NCBI RefSeq assembly: GCF_947259545.1
Contig: NZ_CAMYMK010000008.1
Span: 124,001-188,000, forward strand
DNA: 64,000 nt
Source: an uncultured Marinobacter sp.
GTDB taxonomy: Bacteria; Pseudomonadota; Gammaproteobacteria; Pseudomonadales; Oleiphilaceae
Direction of reading: 5' to 3'
The translations under genes and the position numbers were made by a program. The notes under the pieces are model-generated. The model saw nothing but the letters and a program-made list of their open reading frames with translations, did no database searches and was not told the DNA's origin. The stretch's first letter is position 1. Every line of letters starts with the position of its first letter. Below are positions 54,354 to 63,823 of the stretch, piece by piece.

Positions 54354-55754
54354 GTGAGATACATCAGTACACGGGGGGAAGCTCCCGCCCTGGGGTTTGA
54401 AGACGTTCTGCTGACCGGACTGGCCACCGATGGTGGCCTTTATGTTCCCGAGTCACTGCCTCACTTCAGTCTGGAAGAAATCCGCAGCTGGCGTGGCCTG
54501 TCCTACAGCGAACTGGCATTCAAGGTAATGTACCCGTTCGTGGACGACGCTATTCCGGAAGACGATTTCCGCACGATGCTGGATGAGACCTACAGCGTGT
54601 TTGCCCATCAGTCGGTAGCTCCGCTGGTTCAGCTCGACACCAATGAATGGGTGTTGGAGCTGTTCCGTGGCCCGACCCTGGCGTTCAAGGATTTTGCTCT
54701 GCAATTGCTGGGTCGGCTGCTGGATTATGTGCTGGAGAAGCGCAAACAGCACGTAGTGATCATGGGGGCAACCTCCGGCGATACCGGTTCCGCAGCGATT
54801 GAGGGCTGCCGTCGTTGTGAACACGTGGACATTTTCATCCTGCATCCGTACGAGCGTGTATCCGAGGTGCAGCGCCGTCAGATGACCACGGTCAAGGGCG
54901 ACAACATCCACAACATTGCGGTGCGCGGCAATTTCGATGACTGTCAGCGCATGGTGAAGGAGAGCTTCGGCAACCAGTCGTTCCTGGATGGCAAGACCCA
55001 GCTTGCGGCGGTGAACTCCATTAACTGGGCGCGGATCATGGCCCAGATCGTCTATTACTTCCAGGCGTCACTGGCGCTGGGCGGACCGGATCGCAGCATG
55101 GCGTTTTCGGTGCCCACCGGTAACTTTGGTGATATTTTTGCCGGTTACCTGGCGAAGAAAATGGGCCTGCCGATCTCCCAACTGGTGATTGCCACCAACC
55201 GCAACGATATTCTTCATCGCTTCATGAGCGGCAACAAGTACGAGCAGCACCAGCTCGAGCACACCCTGTCGCCGAGCATGGATATTATGGTGTCCAGTAA
55301 CTTCGAGCGTCTGCTGTTTGATCTGCACGGTCGTGATGGCGCGGCGGTCAAGCTGCTCCTGGAAAATGCTGCCAAAGGCCCGGTCAGCATTGAGGAGTAT
55401 CGTTGGAAGCACGCTCGCAAGCTGTTCGACAGTGACGCGGTGGATGACAAGACCACCTGCGATACCATTCGTGAGATCTACGAGCAGAATGAATATCTGC
55501 TGGATCCCCACACCGCCATCGGTGTGCGCGCGGCCCGCAACTGTCGCCGTGACAAGTCCGTGCCGATGATTACCCTGGGCACGGCTCACCCGGCCAAATT
55601 CCCGGATGCGATCGCCGAATCCGGGCTGTCCATCAAGCCCGAACTGCCGGCCCATATGGCGGATCTGTTCGAGCGGGAAGAGCGTTACACGGTGCTGGAC
55701 AACAACATCGCGGGCGTTCAGGAATTCATTGCAGAAAACTGGAAGAATACCTGA
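54354..55754 (+). CDS. thrC: threonine synthase
   Basis: PLP enzyme that converts phosphohomoserine to threonine, 466 residues. The start is a GTG reading MRYISTRGEAPALGFEDVLL. The PLP lysine lies in RGPTLAFKDFALQLLGRLL, the phosphate-binding loop is in GATSGDTGSAAIEG, and a second conserved segment is VNSINWARIMAQIVYYFQ. It matches the long type-2 class found in Pseudomonas. It is coupled in an operon with hom and is followed 6 bases later by recJ. Confidence 0.96.
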   Translation: MRYISTRGEAPALGFEDVLLTGLATDGGLYVPESLPHFSLEEIRSWRGLSYSELAFKVMYPFVDDAIPEDDFRTMLDETYSVFAHQSVAPLVQLDTNEWVLELFRGPTLAFKDFALQLLGRLLDYVLEKRKQHVVIMGATSGDTGSAAIEGCRRCEHVDIFILHPYERVSEVQRRQMTTVKGDNIHNIAVRGNFDDCQRMVKESFGNQSFLDGKTQLAAVNSINWARIMAQIVYYFQASLALGGPDRSMAFSVPTGNFGDIFAGYLAKKMGLPISQLVIATNRNDILHRFMSGNKYEQHQLEHTLSPSMDIMVSSNFERLLFDLHGRDGAAVKLLLENAAKGPVSIEEYRWKHARKLFDSDAVDDKTTCDTIREIYEQNEYLLDPHTAIGVRAARNCRRDKSVPMITLGTAHPAKFPDAIAESGLSIKPELPAHMADLFEREERYTVLDNNIAGVQEFIAENWKNT

Positions 55755-55760
55755 CCCGGT

Positions 55761-57497
55761 ATGACACCCAAAAAGATCCTGCGTCGCCCTCAGCCCGATA
55801 CTCTTCCGGGCTGGGGGCAAAACCTGCCCCCCTTGCTTCGCCGTCTATACGCCGCACGTGGCGTCACCTCTGATGAACAGCTGAGCTATACCCTGAAACA
55901 CCTGGCGTCACCGCTGGAACTCCGTGGTATCGACCGGGCAGTGGAGCTGCTGTCTGAAGCGATAGCCGGCGAGCAGCGGGTCATGATTCTCGGGGATTTC
56001 GACGCCGACGGCGCCACCAGCACTGCCGTCGCCATGCTCGGCCTCTCCATGCTGGGACTGAAAAGCGTCGACTTCCGGGTGCCCAGCCGGTTTGCGGACG
56101 GTTACGGCCTGACCCCCGGCATCATCCATCGGCTAAAAGACGAGGGTGAGCTGCCGGACCTGATGGTCACCGTCGACAATGGCATTTCGGCAATTGAGGG
56201 GGTCAGAGCCGCGAAAGAGTTGGGAATCAAGGTGGTTATCACCGACCACCACCTGGCTGGCGAGACCCTGCCGGACGCCGATGCCATCGTGAACCCCAAT
56301 CAGCCGGGTTGCCCGTTTCTCAGCAAAAACGCCGCCGGTGTTGGTGTGATGTTTTACGTGCTGACGGCTTTGCGCAAGCACTTGCGGGAGCAGGGCAGAC
56401 TGCCGGAGCCGCAGCCCAATCTTGGTGCCCTGCTGGATCTGGTGGCGCTGGGCACCGTGGCGGACGTGGTGCCGCTGGATCACAACAACCGGATCTTCGT
56501 CGAGCAGGGCCTGCGCCGGATTCGTCAGGGCGAGGCCCGTCCGGGAATCCTCGCGCTGCTGGAAGTGGCAGGCCGCGATCATACCGCCCTCAGCTCCACC
56601 GACCTTGGCTTCGTAGTCGGCCCCCGACTCAACGCCGCTGGCCGGCTTGATGACATGAGCATCGGCATTGCCTGCCTGTTGGCGGACAGCCCGGACGAAG
56701 CCCGTCGGTTGGCCCGGGAACTGGACACCTTCAATCGCGAACGCCGCACCATTGAAAAAGACATGAAGGCCCAGGCCCAGGATCTGCTGGCATCCATGTC
56801 GCTCGATCTGGAAGGATTGCCCTGGGGGCTGGCGTTGTATGACCCGGAGTGGCATCAAGGCGTCATCGGCATCCTCGCCGCCCGTATCCGCGAACAAACC
56901 AACCGTCCGACGGTCGCGTTTGCCGCCGATGACAACGGCAAAGACATCAAAGGCTCCGCCCGCTCCATTCCCGGCCTGCACATCCGCGACGCTCTGGCGG
57001 TGGTTGACTCACGCCATCCCGGTCTGATGAAGAAGTTCGGCGGCCACGCCATGGCGGCCGGCATGACCCTGGCTGGGGAAGATCTGGACACCTTCTGCGA
57101 AGCCTTCGACAAAGCCGTGCGGGACACGCTCACGCCAGAAGATCTGGAAGCTGCCATCGTCACCGACGGCCCGCTGAACAGTCAGGAGCTGTCCCTGGAC
57201 ACCGCCACCCTGCTCAAGAGAGCCAGCCCCTGGGGCCAGCACTTTCCCGAGCCGCTGTTCGACGGAGAATTCCGCGTCGTCAGCCAGCGCATCGTCGGCG
57301 AAAACCACCTGAAACTGGTGCTGCAGCCCGCTGATGGCAGCGGCATTGTTGATGGCATTGCTTTCAATACCGGCCCGGAAGTGCCCGACTACACCAAAAC
57401 CGGGGCCAGGGTGGTGTACAAGCCGGATGCCAACACCTTCAGGGGCCGAACCAACCTCCAGCTGTTGGTGGATTACCTGGAGCCGTTGAACTCCTGA
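55761..57497 (+). CDS. recJ: single-stranded-DNA-specific exonuclease RecJ
   Basis: 5'-3' exonuclease for recombination and mismatch repair, 578 residues. The DHH-superfamily metal motifs are visible as ILGDFDADGATSTAVAML, the DHH in VVITDHHLAGETLP and the DLVALGTVADVVPL segment. The DHHA1 domain follows (GGHAMAAGMTLAGEDL), then an OB fold at the end. It sits in the same place as in E. coli, before prfB. A palindromic element follows after 29 bases. Confidence 0.96.
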   Translation: MTPKKILRRPQPDTLPGWGQNLPPLLRRLYAARGVTSDEQLSYTLKHLASPLELRGIDRAVELLSEAIAGEQRVMILGDFDADGATSTAVAMLGLSMLGLKSVDFRVPSRFADGYGLTPGIIHRLKDEGELPDLMVTVDNGISAIEGVRAAKELGIKVVITDHHLAGETLPDADAIVNPNQPGCPFLSKNAAGVGVMFYVLTALRKHLREQGRLPEPQPNLGALLDLVALGTVADVVPLDHNNRIFVEQGLRRIRQGEARPGILALLEVAGRDHTALSSTDLGFVVGPRLNAAGRLDDMSIGIACLLADSPDEARRLARELDTFNRERRTIEKDMKAQAQDLLASMSLDLEGLPWGLALYDPEWHQGVIGILAARIREQTNRPTVAFAADDNGKDIKGSARSIPGLHIRDALAVVDSRHPGLMKKFGGHAMAAGMTLAGEDLDTFCEAFDKAVRDTLTPEDLEAAIVTDGPLNSQELSLDTATLLKRASPWGQHFPEPLFDGEFRVVSQRIVGENHLKLVLQPADGSGIVDGIAFNTGPEVPDYTKTGARVVYKPDANTFRGRTNLQLLVDYLEPLNS

Positions 57498-57526
57498 TAC
57501 AGGGCGGGCTGGCGCAAAATTCTGCC

Positions 57527-57619
57527 GGTTCAGGGGTGGGGTCGCTTTTCTGCAGGGACAAAGGTGTCTGAGCGCAGCGAGTTCTTTTCCCGAAAGAAAA
57601 GCGACCCCACCCCGGAACC
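57527..57619. repeat. long hairpin element between recJ and prfB
   Basis: The 25-base arms, 57527-57551 and 57595-57619, are complementary at 24 of 25 positions and enclose a 43-base loop with the segment GTCTGAGCGCAGCGAG. The design is like the cassettes at 3587 and 61152 but the loop is unrelated. A short inner pairing (AGGGA with TTCCC) is possible. A 9-base direct repeat (AGAATTCCG, 57659-57667 and 57670-57679 region) lies between it and prfB. It may be a terminator or a dispersed repeat. Confidence 0.85.
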
Positions 57620-57722
57620 CGCCTCCATAGTAAGCAAACCCGCAGGCTGATTTACAAACAGAATTCCGGTAGAATTCCGCCTCTGTTTTTACTCTCCATT
57701 TTCAAGAGCGAGTAAGGGTTCC

Positions 57723-58818
57723 ATGGAAATTAATCCCATTGTGACGAAGATTAAAGAGCTTCGTGAGCGCACTGAAGCGCTCAGGGGGTATCTTTGACTA
57801 CGATCAGCGTAGTGAACGACTGGTCGAAGTAGAACGGGAACTGGAAATGCCCACGGTGTGGGACGATCCCGAGCGCGCCCAGGCACTGGGTAAGGAGCGT
57901 TCGGACCTTGAGTTGATCGTGCGTACCATCGACAACCTCACCTCCGGCCTCGAAGACGCCGAAGGCCTGCTGGAAATCGCGGCCGAGGAAGAGGACGAAG
58001 GCACCGCAGGCGAGATCGAAGCCGACCTGGAAGGTCTCGACAAAGAGCTGGAAAAGCTAGAGTTCCGCCGCATGTTCTCCGGCGAGATGGATGCCAACAA
58101 CGCCTACCTGGACATCCAGGCCGGCTCCGGTGGTACCGAAGCCCAGGACTGGGGCAACATGCTGTTGCGAATGTACCTGCGCTGGGCCGAGCGCCGTGGT
58201 TTCAAGGCGGAAATTGTCGAGTTGCAGGAAGGGGATGTGGCCGGTATCAAGAGCGCCACTATCCATATCCAGGGCGATTACGCCTACGGCTGGTTGCGCA
58301 CCGAGACCGGTGTCCATCGCCTGGTGAGGAAGTCGCCGTTCGATTCCGGTAACCGTCGCCATACCTCATTCTCCTCCGTGTTCGTATCGCCGGAAGTGGA
58401 TGACAGTTTTGAAATTGAAATTAACCCGTCGGATCTGCGCGTTGACGTCTACCGTGCGTCCGGTGCCGGTGGTCAGCACGTAAACCGGACCGAGTCCGCG
58501 GTGCGTCTGACTCACAACCCCACCGGGATTGTGGTGGCCTGTCAAGCCGGGCGCAGTCAGCATCAGAACAAAGACCAGGCCATGAAGCAGCTCAAGGCCA
58601 AACTCTTTGAACGTGAGATGCAGGAACGCAACGCCGAAAAGCAGAAGGCCGAAGACGCCAAAGCCGATATCGGCTGGGGTAGCCAGATCCGCTCCTATGT
58701 GCTGGACGACAGTCGCATCAAGGATCTGCGCACCAAGGTCGAAACCAGCAATACCCAGTCGGTGCTGGACGGCGACATCGACAAGTTTATTGAAGCCAGC
58801 CTGAAGATGGCGCTGTAA
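57723..58818 (+). CDS. prfB: peptide chain release factor 2 (programmed +1 frameshift)
   Basis: RF2 ends translation at UGA and UAA. The coding sequence starts at the ATG at 57723 ([13 protein letters not shown]), meets an in-frame TGA at 57795-57797, and continues in the +1 frame from GAC at 57796; one T at 57795 is skipped. The joined protein has 364 residues, like E. coli RF2. The SPF codon-reading motif is in [14 protein letters not shown] and the GGQ motif in [14 protein letters not shown]. Low RF2 promotes the shift, so the gene regulates itself. The next gene is lysS, as in E. coli. Confidence 0.97.
57783..57798 (+). promoter_or_regulatory. RF2 programmed frameshift site
   Basis: The site reads AGGGGGTATCTTTGAC. 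The Shine-Dalgarno-like AGGGGG lies three bases before CTT, followed by the in-frame TGA C. It is essentially the E. coli site, where the internal ribosome-binding segment and slow UGA C reading promote the CTT to TTT slip. Confidence 0.96.
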
Positions 58819-58872
58819 CCCAGCGCCTTCGCCACGCTAACCCGGACAATCCCCGATTTTTAGTGAGCCAAC

Positions 58873-60405
58873 ATGACTGAACAAACCCAGAATGCACCGC
58901 ACGAAGACAACAAGCTGATTGCCGAGCGCCGCGCCAAGCTGTCGGATATGCGTGAGCAGGGCAATGCTTTCCCCAATGATTTCCGCCGTGATGCCACAGC
59001 CGCCGAGCTGCAGGCCAAGTACGGGGACAAAAGCAAGGAAGAGCTGGCGGAGATGGGGATTCAGGTGGCCATCGCCGGTCGCATGATGCTGGATCGCAAG
59101 GCGTTCAAGGTGGTTCAGGACATGACCGGCCGTATCCAGATCTACGCCTCCAAGGATGTCCAGAAAGACACCAAGCACTGGGATCTCGGGGATATCGTGG
59201 GTGTGCGTGGCATCCTGTGCAAGTCCGGAAAAGGCGACCTGTACGTGAGCATGGATGAGTACACACTGCTCACCAAGTCCCTGCGCCCGCTGCCGGAAAA
59301 GCACAAGGGCCTGACCGACACTGAGGCCCGCTACCGTCACCGCTACGTCGACCTGATGATGAATGAGGACAGTCGCCGTGTGTTCTACGCGCGCTCGAAA
59401 ATCATCAGCGCCATGCGCCAGTACTTCATTGACCGGGACTACATGGAAGTGGAGACCCCGATGCTGCAGGTGATTCCCGGTGGCGCGACGGCACGACCAT
59501 TCGTGACCCATCACAACGCCCTGGGCATTGACATGTACCTGCGCATTGCGCCGGAACTGTTCCTCAAGCGCCTGGTGGTTGGGGGCTTCGAGCGGGTGTT
59601 CGAGATCAACCGCAATTTCCGTAATGAGGGGCTTTCCACCCGTCATAACCCGGAATTCACCATGGTGGAGTTCTATCAGGCCTACGCTGATTACAACGAC
59701 CTGATGGACCTGACCGAAGACATGCTGCGCACCATCACCCAGCAGGTATTGGGCACTACGACAGTGGTGAATACCCGCACGCTGAAAGACGGCGAAGAAG
59801 AAACCATCGAGTACGATTTCGGCAAGCCGTTCGAGCGCCTGACCGTGGTAGATGCCATTCTGCGCTACAACCCGGACGTTAAGGCGGAGCAGCTGGCGAA
59901 CGAGGAGAGTGCCCGTCAGTTGGCAAAGGACCTGGGTATCCATCTCAAAGATGGCTGGGGTCTGGGCAAGGTGCAGATCGAAATCTTCGAGGCGACGGCG
60001 GAGCACCGTCTGATGCAGCCGACGTTCATCACCGAATACCCGAAAGAAGTGTCGCCTCTGGCGCGCTGTAAGGACAGCGATCCGTTCGTCACCGAACGCT
60101 TCGAATTCTTCGTTGGTGGCCGTGAAATCGCCAACGGCTTCTCGGAGCTGAACGACGCCGAGGACCAGGCGGAACGTTTCCAGGCCCAGGTGGCCGAGAA
60201 AGACGCCGGTGATGATGAGGCCATGTTCTACGACGAAGACTACGTCATGGCTCTCGAGTATGGCCTGCCCCCCACTGCGGGCGAGGGCATCGGTATCGAC
60301 CGTCTGGCGATGTTGCTGACGAACTCGCCGTCCATCCGTGATGTCATCCTGTTCCCGGCCATGCGCCCGGAACACAAGACGGAAGCCCGGAAAGACGAGG
60401 AGTAA
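58873..60405 (+). CDS. lysS: lysyl-tRNA synthetase, class II
   Basis: Charges tRNA-Lys, 510 residues. The N-terminal OB-fold anticodon domain ([20 protein letters not shown]) precedes the class II catalytic core with motif 2 ([20 protein letters not shown]) and motif 3 ([13 protein letters not shown]). The helix [17 protein letters not shown] segment ([14 protein letters not shown]) is also typical. It follows prfB by 54 bases and precedes ung by 3. Confidence 0.97.
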   Translation: MTEQTQNAPHEDNKLIAERRAKLSDMREQGNAFPNDFRRDATAAELQAKYGDKSKEELAEMGIQVAIAGRMMLDRKAFKVVQDMTGRIQIYASKDVQKDTKHWDLGDIVGVRGILCKSGKGDLYVSMDEYTLLTKSLRPLPEKHKGLTDTEARYRHRYVDLMMNEDSRRVFYARSKIISAMRQYFIDRDYMEVETPMLQVIPGGATARPFVTHHNALGIDMYLRIAPELFLKRLVVGGFERVFEINRNFRNEGLSTRHNPEFTMVEFYQAYADYNDLMDLTEDMLRTITQQVLGTTTVVNTRTLKDGEEETIEYDFGKPFERLTVVDAILRYNPDVKAEQLANEESARQLAKDLGIHLKDGWGLGKVQIEIFEATAEHRLMQPTFITEYPKEVSPLARCKDSDPFVTERFEFFVGGREIANGFSELNDAEDQAERFQAQVAEKDAGDDEAMFYDEDYVMALEYGLPPTAGEGIGIDRLAMLLTNSPSIRDVILFPAMRPEHKTEARKDEE

Positions 60406-60408
60406 CCC

Positions 60409-61152
60409 ATGTCCCCGGTGGAGATACTGGCCAGCCAGCTCCGGTCCGACCGGGGCTGGAGCGAGCATCTCTCACAGGAGTTTCGCCAGCCCTACATGCA
60501 GAAGCTGGCGGAATTCCTGGCGGCCGAGGAACAGGCCGGAAAAACCCTGTTCCCGGCCAGCCATCACTGTTTCAACGCCCTCAACAGCACACCGCTGGAC
60601 AAAGTCCGCGTGGTGATTCTGGGCCAGGACCCCTACCACGGCCCCGGCCAGGCCCACGGCCTGTGCTTTTCCGTCCGCCCGGAGGTACCGCCGCCACCAT
60701 CGCTGGTAAACATCTTCAAGGAAATCCGCGAAGACCTGGGCATCGAACCGCCGGATCACGGCTGCCTGCAGCCTTGGGCGGAGCAGGGGGTGTTGCTACT
60801 CAACAGCGTCCTGACAGTGGTTCAGGGCCAGGCCGGCGCCCATCAGGGCAAGGGTTGGGAAGCCTTCACCGACAAGGTCATTGAAACCATCAACCGGGAA
60901 CGGCAGGGCGTCGTGTTCCTGCTCTGGGGCAGCTACGCCAAAAAGAAAGGTCAGCACATCGACCGCAGCCGCCATCATGTGCTGGATGGTCCCCACCCGT
61001 CACCTCTGAGTGCCTACCGTGGGTTTTTCGGTTGTAAGCATTTCTCTCGCGCTAATGACTGGCTGAAGCAAGAAGGGATGCAGCCCATAGATTGGGGGCT
61101 ACCTTTAAAAGCTGAGCTTCTGGATCGCTACCGTCGAGAGTCGCGAGCGTAA
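60409..61152 (+). CDS. ung: uracil-DNA glycosylase
   Basis: Removes uracil from DNA, 247 residues. The water-activating motif is in GQDPYHGPGQAHGLCFSV and the DNA-intercalation loop in HPSPLSAYRGFFG, so both catalytic segments are intact. The tail beyond the fold is short and basic. It starts 3 bases after lysS and its stop codon coincides with the first base of the palindromic cassette. Confidence 0.97.
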   Translation: MSPVEILASQLRSDRGWSEHLSQEFRQPYMQKLAEFLAAEEQAGKTLFPASHHCFNALNSTPLDKVRVVILGQDPYHGPGQAHGLCFSVRPEVPPPPSLVNIFKEIREDLGIEPPDHGCLQPWAEQGVLLLNSVLTVVQGQAGAHQGKGWEAFTDKVIETINRERQGVVFLLWGSYAKKKGQHIDRSRHHVLDGPHPSPLSAYRGFFGCKHFSRANDWLKQEGMQPIDWGLPLKAELLDRYRRESRA

Positions 61153-61256
61153 GCGAGTGGCCAGAGCCTCCCAAAACCGTGCGGAGCCATGGATGGCGGA
61201 GCCGAGCGTACAGGGAGGTATTCACAGCGTGTTTTGGGAGGCTCTGGCCACTCGCT
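61152..61256. repeat. palindromic cassette, copy B (53-nt core, 26-nt perfect arms)
   Basis: The arms 61152-61177 and 61231-61256 are perfectly complementary (26 of 26). The core 61178-61230 equals the reverse complement of the core at 3616-3668 at 47 of 53 positions. Both arms end next to the core with CCAAAAC and GTTTTGG, as in copy A, but the outer part of the arm is different. It starts at the last base of the ung stop codon and lies between convergent ung and HDOD genes. Confidence 0.92.
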
Positions 61257-61277
61257 GGAGCGGCCTACCGCAAAGAG

Positions 61278-62111
61278 TTACTTAAGCAAGGCCATAGCCG
61301 CTTCCATCTGAGCGTTGAGATCTTCCTCCTCGCTCATGTCCACCTCGGGATCAAGCCCCAGCCGATCGAAAGCAGAAATGGTCTTCCAGTCCAGCTCGGT
61401 CCAGGGATGATCCGAACCGGCCACCAACTGCAGATTGGCTACCATCACCAGGTCAGCGTAATCCGCTGCCGGTACCTCACGCTGGAAGTTGGCGTATTCC
61501 AGCGGGACGGACTGGAGCTCGGCCGGGAAATCCCATTTCTTCAGGATCAGGTTACCGATCCGCGGGTGCAGCTCATCAACGACATTGTCCAGCATAATGC
61601 TGCTGATCTGGATATCGCGATCTTCAACGTACCGCAGAATTGGCAGCACACCAATCAGATGCACAAGGCCGGCCAATGTGGCCTGGTCCGGCTTCAGTCG
61701 GGTGTAGTGCTGGGCCAGAACGTGACACACGCCGGCCACCTCAGTACTGGTTTGCCAGGTCGCTCTCAGGCGCTTGTCGATCATGTCAGACGTGGCCTGG
61801 AACATCTGCTCCATGGCAAGCCCCATCGCCAGATTGCTGGTGTAGGCCATGCCCAGACGGCTGACGGCCATGTTCAGGTTCTCGATGGCGCGACTGCCCC
61901 GGAAAAGGGGGCTGTTGCAGACACGAATAATGCGAGCAGACAGGGCCGTGTCGTTACTGATGACCTTGACCAGATCCAGAATGGCGGAGTCCTCCGATTC
62001 GGCAATCTCCCGCACCTGAAGAGCGACTTCCGGAAGCGTTGGCAGCACCAGCTGATCATTCTCGATCGCACTGATCAGATCATTTTTGATGGTTTCAACA
62101 ATGTTCGACAT
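61278..62111 (-). CDS. HDOD domain protein
   Basis: The 277-residue cytosolic protein is an HDOD domain throughout, a degenerate relative of HD phosphohydrolases that acts in signalling. Markers are LPTLPEVALQVREIAESEDS, SARIIRVCNSPLFRGSRAI and the helical AGLVHLIGVLPILRYVED. The C-terminus is acidic (VDMSEEEDLNAQMEAAMAL). No partner domain is present. It is last in the run of minus-strand genes from nadB, 80 bases after ygfZ. Confidence 0.9.
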   Translation of the reverse strand: MSNIVETIKNDLISAIENDQLVLPTLPEVALQVREIAESEDSAILDLVKVISNDTALSARIIRVCNSPLFRGSRAIENLNMAVSRLGMAYTSNLAMGLAMEQMFQATSDMIDKRLRATWQTSTEVAGVCHVLAQHYTRLKPDQATLAGLVHLIGVLPILRYVEDRDIQISSIMLDNVVDELHPRIGNLILKKWDFPAELQSVPLEYANFQREVPAADYADLVMVANLQLVAGSDHPWTELDWKTISAFDRLGLDPEVDMSEEEDLNAQMEAAMALLK

Positions 62112-62191
62112 GGTCAGTTGAGGTCCGTCGTCTATAAGTATTCAAAATAATAGGTACTTTATAGCAAAAACTCGCCGGAATGCCTGTCAAC

Positions 62192-63190
62192 TTATGTATC
62201 TGGTGTATCGGATTGTTGCTGCTCCGGCACCGCGTACGGGAGTTCCAGTCGCTCCAGTGTGATGTCCGGATGGGTGTCCAGGTGGAGTGGCGTATCCACG
62301 GCATTGTGACGAACGACAGCCAGGCATTGCACAGACTGGTCCGCGAGGCGAACGCTATTGACCACCTCACCGACGGACTTTTCACCGCTCTTGAGAGCGG
62401 TTCCGCAATCGGGAGCAGTATCCACGCCGGCGGCAGAAAAACGAAACAGACTTTTCTTGAGCTGACCGAGGAAATGCATTCGGGCAATGACTTCCTGGCC
62501 TGTGTAGCAGCCTTTCTTGAAGTGCACGCCGTGAACGTGTTGCCAGTTCAGCATCTGGGGCACATAGGCTTCCAGGGACTCGGGGGTAAGTCTGGCAATG
62601 CCAGCTGCTATCTCTGACGCCTGCCAGTTGACCTGGTCGGTCTTCTCGGAGGGCTGGAAGACCTCCGCCAGTTCCGGCGAAAGGTCACCCCTTTGCCAGA
62701 GTTCAAACCGGGCCAGTCCCTCAGCAGTGTCCTGGGTTCTGATCAGATGGTGTTGGTCGACAACAACACTGTCGCCCGGCGTATTAAGCTGATTGGTGAT
62801 GTCCTCACCAAGCTGCCGGGTAAGCCCGTCACCCAGAATACCAAGGATGCGGCCATTGTCGACAACCTCCATGGCGGTCCCGCGAAACAGCATCAGGTAT
62901 TTACGCAACTGACTGGTGATGTGATCTGCCAGGTCTTCCGGTAACGCGATCAGCACGTCCTCTCCGTCACGCACCATGCGTGTCAGGCAGTAAGCCCTGC
63001 CTTTCGGGGTACTGGCCGCCGCGCGCGGTGAAAAGGATGGGGTGACATCCTCCAGGTTTTGGCTGAACTGGCCCTGGAGAAACTTATCGGTACCGGGGCC
63101 GGTAATACGGAGAATGCGTTGATCTTCAAGTATGGCCCACGCTGACGCAGGTAGCGGTTGGCTGGCGACCATGGTCGAAGAGTCTGTCAT
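62192..63190 (-). CDS. ygfZ: YgfZ/GcvT-domain folate-binding protein
   Basis: Folate-dependent protein that helps keep iron-sulfur enzymes such as MiaB active. The 332 residues have the signature K-G-C-Y-T-G-Q-E in KKGCYTGQEVIARM with its conserved cysteine, and the N-terminal LRITGPGTDKFLQGQFSQNL. The length is typical. It follows ygfX by 15 bases and shares a transcript with sdhE. Confidence 0.92.
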   Translation of the reverse strand: MTDSSTMVASQPLPASAWAILEDQRILRITGPGTDKFLQGQFSQNLEDVTPSFSPRAAASTPKGRAYCLTRMVRDGEDVLIALPEDLADHITSQLRKYLMLFRGTAMEVVDNGRILGILGDGLTRQLGEDITNQLNTPGDSVVVDQHHLIRTQDTAEGLARFELWQRGDLSPELAEVFQPSEKTDQVNWQASEIAAGIARLTPESLEAYVPQMLNWQHVHGVHFKKGCYTGQEVIARMHFLGQLKKSLFRFSAAGVDTAPDCGTALKSGEKSVGEVVNSVRLADQSVQCLAVVRHNAVDTPLHLDTHPDITLERLELPYAVPEQQQSDTPDT

Positions 63191-63205
63191 TGAGCGCTCC
63201 CGGTG

Positions 63206-63556
63206 TTATGTGTTGCTGGCGAGGGAATGGTTGCTTTGGCTCAGTCTTAGCCACATCCGCAAACGGCGGAATTCATCGGGATCGACATTGCGAAACCCCG
63301 GGCCAAAGTTGGCCAAAACCACCAGGCGTGAACCAGATCTGGTGTCGGATGCGCGAATTTTCAAGAGTGTCAGGCGAGGGCCGATCCGGCTTTCACCGGC
63401 GACGCAAACCGGATGGCTGTTTCCTGAGGCGAAGCGGGCACGGAGTTGACCCTGTTCCAGGGTTAACTCCGTAACAGAGTTGGCTGCCTGAAGTATGCTT
63501 CGCAGCCATGGACGGGACGCTGAAGGCCGAAGGCGGAGATTAATCCGGCTGGACAC
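63206..63556 (-). CDS. YgfX-like protein, without obvious membrane helices
   Basis: The 116-residue protein sits where ygfX (cptA) follows sdhE and overlaps sdhE by 17 bases. The C-terminal half ([21 protein letters not shown], quoted in part as [19 protein letters not shown], and [16 protein letters not shown]) resembles YgfX. The N-terminal part, however, lacks the hydrophobic helices that anchor E. coli YgfX. It may be a soluble variant, or the similarity may be only positional. No clear ribosome site was found. Confidence 0.65.
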   Translation of the reverse strand: MSSRINLRLRPSASRPWLRSILQAANSVTELTLEQGQLRARFASGNSHPVCVAGESRIGPRLTLLKIRASDTRSGSRLVVLANFGPGFRNVDPDEFRRLRMWLRLSQSNHSLASNT

Positions 63557-63794
63557 GGTTCAGGATCATATCCACGATGCGCTGAAGGTCCGGATCTTCC
63601 GGGCGGCTGCGCTGCATGAACCATTCAAACATGTCGGTGTCTTCGCAGGTCAGCAGCTTTTCATAGCGTGCCTGGTCTTCTGCCGCCAGTCCGGGATACG
63701 CCTCTTCTACGAAGGGCACCAGCAATACGTCCAGTTCGAGCATTCCACGGCGGCTGTGCCACCACAGGCGTTTGTATTCGGTGTTGTCAGACAT
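63540..63794 (-). CDS. sdhE: succinate dehydrogenase assembly factor SdhE
   Basis: SdhE helps attach FAD covalently to SdhA (and FrdA). The 84-residue helical protein carries the RGM motif in [16 protein letters not shown] and the C-terminal [15 protein letters not shown]. Length and motifs match. It follows the nadB gene by 29 bases on the same strand; NadB is a flavoprotein homologous to SdhA. Confidence 0.94.
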   Translation of the reverse strand: MSDNTEYKRLWWHSRRGMLELDVLLVPFVEEAYPGLAAEDQARYEKLLTCEDTDMFEWFMQRSRPEDPDLQRIVDMILNRVQPD

Positions 63795-63823
63795 TCGGTT
63801 TCTCTTTCCGCTGGTCGCGTGTG

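Noticed and set aside
58837..60468. Long antisense reading frame of 543 codons opposite lysS
   Set aside because: It mirrors a clear lysS gene in a GC-rich, codon-biased region; its protein has no recognisable motif.
61179..62150. 323-codon plus-strand frame opposite the HDOD gene
   Set aside because: It starts inside the palindromic cassette and runs antisense to a well supported HDOD gene.
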